Below are positions 54,746 to 64,000 of a stretch of DNA of 64,000 nt, piece after piece (the first letter of the stretch is position 1; every line of letters starts with the position of its first letter). The position numbers and the translations under genes are program-made. Source of the stretch: Oikopleura dioica (taxonomy: Eukaryota > Chordata > Appendicularia > Copelata > Oikopleuridae); contig OU015568.1 in NCBI GenBank assembly GCA_907165135.1, positions 12,160,501 to 12,224,500 on the forward strand, given 5' to 3'. The notes beneath the pieces are model-generated. The model was not told the DNA's origin, searched no databases, and saw only the letters and a list, made by a program, of their open reading frames with translations.

Positions 54746-57700
54746 TAATGGCAAATTTCATGAACTATAAAAGTCATTTTTCGCTGATTACGCGTGTTAC
54801 GATATTCCCTTGGAGAAATCTCATCGAGCAAGACAAACTATCAATTCTTACCAGGCGAAGAAACAAGAAGCGGACCACTTTTTCGCCTTCCTACGTCGGC
54901 TTTTAAAATGTTAAAACGTTCGACTTTTAGATTTCTGAAGAATATATAATCGCTTGTTCAAAGAGAGGTTACTTTCATTTCCTGGGAAAAACTTTGTGTT
55001 TCTAAGAAACTAAGGCCTTTCCGTCTTTATCTTCCTGAAAAGAAGGCTGGCAAAAGAATTGTGATTTTAGGATCTTCATTGAGCCCAAGTGGCCGAATAA
55101 TACAAAATCCTCGCCTCTCGCCTCGGCGCCTGTAATTACTGCTTCCTCTTTTCATCCCTTTCGCAATGCGAGACAAGTTGCTCGAGAGGCGTCTAATCCC
55201 CATTGCCCACAGAAAATCTCAAAAATTTTCAAAACGCCCAAATTGAAGATTGCAGCAAGTGTTTGATTTCACTGCTAAGGGTGGTTATCGCGCAAAACTA
55301 CAAATCCCAAAAATAAACGAGCAAAAATGCACAGCTTTTCGCGCCGAACAAGTAAATATTTGGAGCAGGAGAATTGAGCATGACATGTTTCAAATGGGGA
55401 CTGATAAGGGTTTGAGCACTGATAAAGGAAAGGTAGCCTTAGCATCTTATAAAGTCATATTCTTCATTATCTTGCTCGAAACGAAAGGAACAGCTTGAAA
55501 GAGTGATTCCAGTCCGAGTCCATCCATAATATTCCAATTATCTCGCTCGAGTGGAAGCCCCTTTATGAAAACAATTATTTTTTTATTGTCCGAATCGCCA
55601 AAATCGATGCATTTTCAGATTCCTGCTGCGTGCTCATCCGTTTTCCTCCCCTTTCTCCCACGAAAAGCACACATTCAATCGATCAAAAAATGTAAAAATT
55701 TACATAATGCGACACTATAAACCTTTGAGTATCATTTTGATTTCGCTGCGGCGGAATCTCGAGCCCAGATTCAGATCGGTTGCATAATCCCACGAAAGGC
55801 GAAAATTTCGATTTCAAAAAATTTTGAACTGCAGCTTTGAAATATTTGAATATTTCTCGACGAAACCGCAAAGATGACAACAAAAATGCAATTCAAAATA
55901 TGTTTCCGATTTTTGACATTTTCGGAGCAAACTTTGAAAACAATAAAGTTGGTTTTTCAAAGAAAATAATTACTTCGCAAACCCATTTTTTCAGAAATAA
56001 AATGGTAATTCAAATTAATCAAAATCAGCCGAGCAATTAATTGAGAGGAAGTTCCGATTCTTAAATTTCCTTCATTCCAAAAAACAAGGCCATTTCCTCT
56101 CAGCTGCAGTCATATTTTTCTTTCAGCGAAAATCCCTTTTTCTTGCCAAAAAATTTCCTGCCTAGTATTTAGAGCGCAAGGTGCAATCGACAAGAGCATT
56201 CTACTAGAGAGCGGCTAATTTGCACTTTTTGAAAATAAACAGGTGCCTTCTTGCAAGTTTTATTGGCTTCAAGAATCGGGGATCAGAGCTTTGAGGGCAG
56301 GTGTAGGTAAGGTGCAAGAAATCGCGCGATTCTAGGCCATAAACGCCAAGCAAAGTCGGGAAAATGAAAAAGCGGCGCCGATGAACCTGCTGATATCAGT
56401 TCTATTATTTTTATCAGAAGCGTAAAGCGTGAACGGGCGAACGATTGAAACTGCCGTGGCACCTGTCAGGTACTCTTCAAAGCCTAATTGATCGCTAATT
56501 TTAGAATTCGCGCCTTATCGCCCTTGTAGAATAAATTGCCCAGTTCAAAGGCGAAGTCCGAGGAAATGGCGATAATTTTCGAACGACGATGGACATTTTT
56601 GAGGTCAATTCAAAATTTCAAAGGATTTTCGAGCTTTCCTTTTTTAGATACTGTTTTTAGACACCAAGATTTTGAAGGGTTGAGAAGAGTTCGATATTCG
56701 AACTTTTTCTTGAAGTGAGGAAAAGTCACGCGCGGTCGAGAGAGAAGATCCGGTTGTGGATGTGGTTAGTTTATGGTTAGTATTGGCAGGATAATAGAGG
56801 CGGCGCTGACGATGAAAGCCTTTTCGCCTGTTTTCACAACAGCCCAAAACTTCCGTCAAAGATCTCTGTTGAGTCTCTTCCAACAGATGTTCCCCGGCTC
56901 GGAAATCGAAATAACAAAAATTAAAAGGACAAAGGGGATTATTTTCATTCTATCTTTTACCACCCATTTTTTGACTTTTTCCAACTTGGCAAAAGAAATA
57001 AAGAATTGCTGAACGAAAAAAATTAGTCGTGAACGGATTTGTTCGGGAAAGAAAGAAGATTTTAATGGAAAAATTTGAATCCTGATTTTGGCGATTTGTC
57101 AAACTCTCGCCACTAAAATGACTTCTGAATAAGTGGCTGTGCTTTGTTCATCCCCGCGGCCGCCCTTGAGATGCAAATGAAAATGAAAATCTCAGGATCC
57201 CTCCCTGAATTTGTGCACAATCGAATTTGGCGTTAGTGGATCATACAGATGAGCTCGTAAATGACGCCGCTTTGAGCCGAAATGGGATCAGTGCTGAGCT
57301 CACAGTGGGTGCTGACTTGGGTGAAAAATGCGCGAGATTTGAAAATGAGCGGTGGGCGGCTTTGAAATGGCGAAATTTACAAGCTACGCGAATGAGGTAC
57401 GTTAAATAAGCGGCTTTTGATCGTACTGATTCTATTAGCTCGTAGATCGTTTCTGAGATTCATCTGAGAAGAGTTTCTAATTTGGTAATAGGCCGCAGTT
57501 ATTTTAGAGTATTTTCCAGCTCTGGGGATGATCTCTCGAGGAAGCAGCATTCTTCTCAAGTAGACTTAGCATTTCGATCAGCATTTAGCAGCCGTTTGGC
57601 AACTCCTGGCGTAAATATTTGGGCACAAGGAGGCTGAGAAGGATCAGTCGCGATGGTGGGAAAGATAGCACAAAAGAAACAAGCGCCAAAAAACCATAAG

Positions 57701-60700
57701 ACTGACCGAGCGGTGTGGAACAGCTTGTCCACTTTGGCTTTTCATCCGACTATCCAGTTTCAACATGGGAACAAAGGGGCTTCAAGGGGATTTTCGTCAG
57801 GGTGAAGTTCCACATACGATTTGACGAGCTTTGAAGATCAATTAGCGAATTCGACGCGGTCATGGGAGAATTGGGTTAATAACTTTTTGCTACTTGTTTT
57901 TTTTTTTAATTATCGATTATTATTTCGAATATCAGAGCTGCGTCACGACCAGCTTTTAGGCGGAAAAAAGATGGTCCAATTTGAGTTTTTTCTTATCTAA
58001 CCCGGCTTTTTATCAGCTCAAAAACATATGGCTGGGCTAAGTGACTCGGGAAAAATGCGGAGAGCGGCTTATCCCCGTCGTCGGTTTCGCCGGAATCTAT
58101 TATCGGAGAGTCTTCTTTTGGATATTTGATGCATCTTTGGCCGCTCGTCTGATAACCACAGGTGCCTCTTTGATCGAGCTCGGCTAGATAGCAAATTGAA
58201 GTTCCAAAGGGCTGCCCATGGACCTTGCAAGCGACGATCACGTGACCTCAAAGAGCAGCAGCGGCCAGCGCGTTGAGCACCTGCATCAGAAAAATAGAAG
58301 AAACAACAAGGGCGAACTTTCCATAAACAACCCTTCGATGCTTTTCGAGGTTTAGAGGGGTGATCGCGTGGACAATTCAAGCCGCACCTGGCTCGTAGAA
58401 GAGATATCATCTTCAAATTGTTTTGAACCGGTTTATGGTCGGCTTTTGAGTACTTTTGTGTTGAGATTTTGAGGGATATCACGATAGCTTAGAAAAATCG
58501 TTACTGACGGCCTTACTGCTCATTCATTTGCTGGTTATTTGCAGCTGATACTTCCGGCTAATCCTCCTTTACTTTTTCTAGCGCCAGCTACTTAATATCA
58601 CGTGTTCACGATCCCTAATCCATCCTGTGCATCTTGTCCGACATCCGGAAATCGAGGCACTTTCTCATATCGAGCAATGCACGATTTAATCCCTCGATTT
58701 AGGAATTTCTAGCAAATCTTCTCCAGCCGCGAAAAAATATTCCCTGCGCTCTTTTGCGGGCTCTGCTCCCCTTGATCCGGCTAATCCAGACGAAAATGTT
58801 CTTTGGGGCACAAAACACGCTGCTAGGGATTAGGATTTTCCACGGGAAAGGGGTCGAAAACGACACTAGAAAAGAACTCGACTAGAAAATTGTCGAGTTA
58901 ATTTTCAAAAACGACCAGCACCGGGCACTTTGGCCCTCCTTAGGCCGAGATTGAGTACCTCAATCATCGCGTGCCTGTTCCATAAAGCTGAGTAAGCATG
59001 TTAAATTGGAGGATTAACAGACGAAGCTTGTTTTTGCATTTATTTTCGAATAACTTACTCGATCGGAAAATTAGTTTGTTTTTCGAAAAATCGAAGACCA
59101 ACACCCTCAGAAGCTTAATTTTGCCCTGATGGGTTAATTTTATTGAGTCGTTTTTTATCGGCCGTGTCAACATGAAGCCACTTTGTACTCCAAAATTATC
59201 AACTAAATGGTTATTATTACCCCGCTTCCCTTTTTGATTATTTAGGCCATCACTCTCATTGAAGCTGGGTCACGTGGCTAGCGGTCAAACATCAGTTCAG
59301 TGGTGCCCACCGTGTGCCTAAGTGGGCAGTAATAGGCTTTGTGCTTGACGCACCAGATCCATCACTTTTGAAGTCTAAATTTTCAAAACTTCAAAAAAGT
59401 AAAATTTTTTGTTTCCAAAGTAAAATGATCGATAATTGACCACGGGGCCATTTTTCGAGTGGCCATTTTAAGAACTTGCCTTGTTGATCGAAACTCGGAT
59501 ATGATCGAAAGGACTCGTTGTGATTGGAAAGCAGCCAGGAGGTGGCTAAGTTGATATATTTTGTTTGTAGTGCACCTGACAAGCTAAATCCGCTGCGATA
59601 AGTGAGTTACGCGTCTGCATTCTTTTCATCAAACTTTAATTTACGATGTTGACACCCTTAAATTTCCAGTCCAAAAGATTCAAAGTTTGAATTGACTCCG
59701 GATTTCCCCCGTTCATCCCCTTTTGCGGGGCGATTTGCGGCTTCCAAGAAAGGTGTCATCACGTGACCGCGCATCTTTGAGCTACACTAATGCACATAAA
59801 ATAAAACAGCTAATCCAGCAGTCGATGCAACCAGTGCGCACGTTTGATGTTCCTTAATCCCCAACAACGAAAATATTTTCGTTGCGGATTGGATAACGAT
59901 GCCCCAGCGTGCGTCTAGGATTTCTAGCAATTTTCGACTTGCTCGAAAATGATCAAAGAAGTTAACTCTTCAGCTTTTTTGACTGAAATTTCGGCCTTCA
60001 GTTTTCGAAAATTAGATCTTTTTAAAAGACACTTCATAAATTCTCCGTTTATCAAGATTCTTCCATAGCATGGCTTGAAGATGGCACCAGTAGTGTGAAA
60101 GTAAGGTTAACACCAGATAAGCCGTATTAGTAGATGCGATGATGTAGCGATAAATGCGTGAAAGTCTAAACAGGTGCACCCAAGGGGTAAATATTTAGGC
60201 CAAGGTTAGGGAGAAAATTTGTCGCCCGAATATTGAGGCTCTTTTTTGTCGGAGTAATATTCGTGGATTTCGATCAAAACCCCTAGAACCTGCCTTTCCA
60301 GCTTTCTGGGAGTCGCATTTTACCTTTGATATCGAAGCTGGCTTCAGGTTGCCGAGGTTGTCGAGGTCGCTTTCAATTCGCCGATTTGGGGAAATTCCGA
60401 CGGGAACCCGGAAGAGCGATTCCATCTGGGAAATCTCGTTTCTTCTTGAGATAATTTCAAGAATTCGCAATTTCGCGGGCAATTTCAAACATCGTAGCCC
60501 CTGTGATTGAAAGATACGATCATACCATAATGTTCCGGAAGTAAATCGACCAGAAACGAAGAAAAAGAAGGAGCTGTTTCATACTTTGCCGTGATATTGC
60601 CCGTGACGGAGGGGAAGATTCCGGATGTGATTGTAATTTGGAGATTTTCATCGTAAAATCAACACTGGAAAGATTTTACTATTCAATGTAGAAACGAAGG

Positions 60701-62425
60701 GAAAAGATGATTTACAATGTAAATTTTTATATTTTGAATCGAAATTTTGGACAGTAAGACTGTCGATAAAGACGCACTGAAAAGATTTCAGCGCATTTCA
60801 AATTCAATTTCATACCTCATCTGCTACATCTTTCATTTTGACATGAATTTTGATAAGTGACAGTTTCGTAAAAACATTATCCAAGAGGCATCCTTCCGTT
60901 CCCACCAGGTAATCTTCATGGCCCTGCACATGAACTTTTATGCAACAAAGATTGAGTCGAATTTTTTTCCCGGCTGAGTGCGGAACTCCTCGCTAATAGC
61001 TCAAAAAGGTCAAATTTGACACTTGACGTCTGAAACCGGTGCCGGAAGGGGAAATTTGTCGAGCAAATAAACTAATAAACAGTTTTCATTCAGAGTAGGT
61101 TAGGCTATCTTCGGAGATTTACAATCTGGGAGTGATCGATGCAGGCGAATCTTTTCGATGACCTTTTAATCGACGACTTCCTTAGATTTCTTATAAAAAG
61201 GGATGGAAAAGAATAGATTCGAGAAAATGATATAAGAAAAAAAAGGCTAAAAAAGCTAAACAGTTAATTTTTAAAGCAATTTTGGATTGACTTTTGCTGT
61301 TATTTCAAATTAATAGAATGTAAATCAAGCGAAGGCAGATCAGATTGGGCACACACAGGGTTAATCAATTCTCTTAATTTCTCTCCGGGGCCTTATGGGG
61401 AGACATTCCCATTCTATTTCTTTTCTAAGTTTTTTAATCTCTCAAATTGGTAAAAATGGAAAAAATAAGATGACAGGGGTGCAAATGAATATTAATGTGT
61501 GATGAGAAAAGAAGTGAAAAAATATGGAGTCGAGAGAAAAGTGTGACTTCTGTTCGACACGCCTGAAGCAGGGTTGAAAGAATTATTCTACTTCAAGAGA
61601 TTGGATAATTATCGGGTCAGTAGGTATTCAGACTGTTGAAGAATATGCGATTATGATCGACCACTAATTCAATTTTTATGGATGTTTATAATCAATACCC
61701 TGTGTGCCTAAAGCTTTAAGGCGATGTAGGGTTAGAACAGTTTTTTTTCTAATGAAAAGGATGAACGAAATCTATAAGGTACCAAGAAAGATTGATAGAG
61801 AAAATTCTTTGACGCGAGTTTAAGGAGACCCCTACGAGGATAAATTGTCATTTGGCGCGAGATTTGGGCACACGCACGTGTTCAACGCCAATATTTCCGT
61901 TCGATCATCGACCCGGGCAGTCGAGCTAGGAGGGTAACGAATTATGGCCGCGTTATGGCGAATTAAGAGTCGGTTAATTAGCCAACGGAAAACGGACAGC
62001 CCATATGCCCGTAGTGGATAATCCAATTCAAAATTGACAACAAAAAGGCCTGATTTTTGCGGAATTGTGATTCGATTCGTTTTTACTACTGCATTTTGGG
62101 GTTAAAACTAACATTTTTCCGGGCATTTTTTTTAATGATATTATTGAATTATTATCAAATATTGAAATAAAAGCAGTCCTAAATTTTATTGTGAACAAGT
62201 CTGTCATAACAACCTTGCCCGTTTTTCATTCGTCAAAAAGTGATGAAGTTGCGCTTTAAAAATTCATTTTTCCAATGATGATCCAAAGTCGTGGAGCATC
62301 TGTTGAGGCGCGTCGTCTGCTTATGCGGCGCCTATTAAATAATATTAAATAACAAAAGAACGAACGCTCGTCTTAGCTTTATGATTCCCTCGATACTCGG
62401 AAAACGTGTGAAGAATTTCTTTCAG
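54746..62425. other. Long region without supported genes
   Basis: About 7.7 kb lack convincing exons on either strand. The longest ORF (58069-58482 minus) and its neighbour with several cysteines (57993-58241 minus) overlap in different frames and have no splice partner. An octamer motif ATGCAAAT lies at about 57172. The stretch may be a long 5' intron or the regulatory region of the gene at 62.4 kb. Confidence 0.4.
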
Positions 62426-63050
62426 GAGCTGCCACATCACCACCAACGCCAAAGTTGAAAGCACCTTTTTTTCAAGACACAATGCCGGTGAAATGGGTAG
62501 AAATGTTCAAGTTCAAGAAACAGATGGACAAAGAGATAGAGGATGCAGAAGCAGAGCGACTAAATCCGGATATTGATATTTATTCAGCAGGTTTGAATTT
62601 TGAATTTTTTCCTGCCCAAAATTGTATTGGGGCTCAATTTCAAATTTACAAAAAATGAAAAAAAAATTCGTGATTAAAAATAACTCGCTAAGTGAGTCCC
62701 CTCGCCAGCCCCGCCTCATCTGACATTCGCTTAGAAGAAATCGACCCCGACTGGTGGAATGCGAATGCACACTGGGCGATCGCTGCCATTGCTGGAATCA
62801 TGCTTCTTCTTTCTGTTTTTGTAAGTAGCAGTCCTCCGCGGCGCTAGAAAAAATAACCTTGCGCCGCGCGAAAACATTTAATAGCGCTTATCTACAGCTA
62901 AACTTAGCCCCGTTTCGTCATAAACCTAATAATAGCTAAAAATAGGTGACCCTTGGCTGCCTGTATTACTTGTACAGAAGAGATCGCGAAAGTGGGGACC
63001 ACTCTTTTCAACTTCCGCTGGATGTTGTCTGCGAGCAGGACGATGACTGA
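62426..63050 (+). CDS. Last exons of a single-pass membrane protein, 5' part not found
   Basis: Three exons join in frame: 62426 to about 62592, then one starting near 62735 (EEIDPDWWNANAHW), and a last one from about 62947 ending in a stop at 63050. The first exon starts in phase 1 after tttcag, so an upstream exon must exist but was not identified. The visible part has a charged segment (FKFKKQMDKEIEDAEAERL), a transmembrane helix (WAIAAIAGIMLLLSVFVTLG), YYLYRRDRES and an acidic C terminus (EQDDD). The basic residues after the helix suggest a cytosolic tail. The family is not recognised. A poly(A) signal follows 86 nt later. Confidence 0.6.
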
Positions 63051-63135
63051 CCGAAGATTACTACTACTATTATTATTATTCTGTATAAATTCGTATTTAG
63101 CGGACATTCGATGAAACTGCCCGAAGCCGTACTGT

Positions 63136-63141
63136 AATAAA
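63136..63141 (+). terminator. Poly(A) signal of the membrane-protein gene
   Basis: AATAAA lies 86 nt after the stop at 63050. Confidence 0.6.
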
Positions 63142-63775
63142 ATCATTTTAAAGACGCGAGAAAAAAAGATTCTTCAATGAAAAAAATCCTCCCAGTTGTA
63201 GTACAGGTTTCGATTCCATGTTTTAGATAAAATGATTAAATGACCCATTAATCAAAAAACTAGATTCATGCTGGCTGACGGGTGGTCATAATTTAAGCTC
63301 GCTTAGAATTGTGCATTGTATTAAAATTTGATCACTTCGACATGTTCCATCGGCAGCGGTTGTAAATAATTCACAACTCATATCGCATCGTGTCGTATAT
63401 AATTTGATATAAAGAGGATCCTGTGCTACTAATTCCTCAGTTTCGGCGCCTTGTGGTGCCTTAATTATTCATAGCATCGTGAAAAGCAACCGGGATCCAT
63501 TCAGCGCCGAGAAAAGTATTTAACTCTGAATTTTTAACCCACTGGTCAGCTGAAAAAAGAGAATGGTTGAAAATAGACTTGCAATATTCATGATTCCCGA
63601 AAAAAGGATTCATCGGAAAATATCATATTATATGATATCATATTATATGATTCATATATCGCCATAAATATGCATCAAAAAGTTTTAAGGGTTTCCTTCT
63701 CTATATCGTTATTTTTCAAATTGGATGGGGATACCCTTAATTCGCCGAATGAGGCATCGAAATTGCTCTTTTCAG
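63142..63775. other. AT-rich intergenic DNA with a small tandem near-palindrome
   Basis: No gene is supported. Two direct 15-bp copies of ATCATATTATATGAT lie at 63622-63636 and 63637-63651; each is nearly its own reverse complement. Confidence 0.5.
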
Positions 63776-64000
63776 GAAAATCATGTAGTTATCCTGAATA
63801 TTTTAGACGAAAGTCTGTTAAAAGCTTTTAATAAAATTTGGCAAATCAATATTCGCGGACAGAAGAAGTTCGATTTTAACCGTGCTCATAAAATCTTTGA
63901 AGAGAAAAAAAGTTCAAAACCATTTGAAGAGGGATACAGTAATCCTGAGCGGTGGGCTCTTTTATCACCAGTAAAAAAAGACGCGGCGCGCGGAAAATAA
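63776..64000 (+). CDS. Possible 3' exon of an unknown gene at the right edge
   Basis: A 74-codon frame follows a ctcttttcag acceptor and ends with TAA exactly at the window edge. It is lysine-rich (FNRAHKIFEEKKSSKPFEE) and shows no known motif. The upstream part of the same ORF (from 63725) lacks a good start. It may be a chance ORF. Confidence 0.25.
   Translation, partial: ENHVVILNILDESLLKAFNKIWQINIRGQKKFDFNRAHKIFEEKKSSKPFEEGYSNPERWALLSPVKKDAARGK

Noticed and set aside
57993-58482. Two overlapping minus ORFs with several cysteines
   Set aside because: They use different frames of the same DNA and neither has convincing exon boundaries or family motifs.

Overview
The window looks like nuclear DNA of a larvacean tunicate, most probably Oikopleura dioica or a close relative. 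The reasons are tiny introns (mostly 39-60 nt), genes about 70-230 nt apart on one strand with trans-splice-type acceptors just before the start codons (operons), and chordate-type orthologues (ZCCHC24, CISD2, PPIH, ZNRD2, BANF1). All exon models were assembled by hand from ORFs, GT-AG sites and reading phase; no database was searched.

Left part (1-11.4 kb). A run of minus-strand housekeeping genes looks like one operon: ZNRD2, RABGGTA, CISD2, PPIH, MRPS14, then a Pro/Ser-rich gene leaving the left edge. A 643-bp inverted-repeat element has landed in a coding exon of ZNRD2, and its end seems to supply a new splice acceptor. Divergent from this run lies BANF1, followed by a phospholipid scramblase, a small single-pass membrane protein on the minus strand, and a tRNA-Thr(UGU).

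Middle (11.4-32 kb). Gene-poor DNA surrounds a nine-exon hunchback/Ikaros-like zinc-finger factor whose intron carries a TTAA-flanked inverted-repeat element. A second TTAA-flanked element lies at about 21 kb. Then come ZCCHC24, a secreted Cys-rich kelch-like protein on the minus strand, a Tc1/mariner-type MITE in the shared upstream region, a small OB-fold candidate and a secreted trypsin-family protease.

32.6-50.7 kb is the notable part. An apparently intact non-LTR retroelement has intron-containing ORF1, an APE endonuclease plus reverse transcriptase ORF2, and further ORFs, all on the plus strand. It is followed by an 11-exon, 1,359-codon gene on the opposite strand, and the whole ends in AATAAA and a 15-A tail. 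The sequence CGCCCTT occurs right after the tail and at 32584, and short GGAGGA/TCCTCC hairpins recur from 32.8 to 50.2 kb. Together these suggest one ~18-kb retroelement carrying an antisense multi-exon gene. That unity is an inference which other genomic copies would settle.

Right part (50.7-64 kb) is gene-poor: a secreted poly-threonine mucin-like ORF, the 3' exons of a small membrane protein, and a doubtful exon at the right edge.
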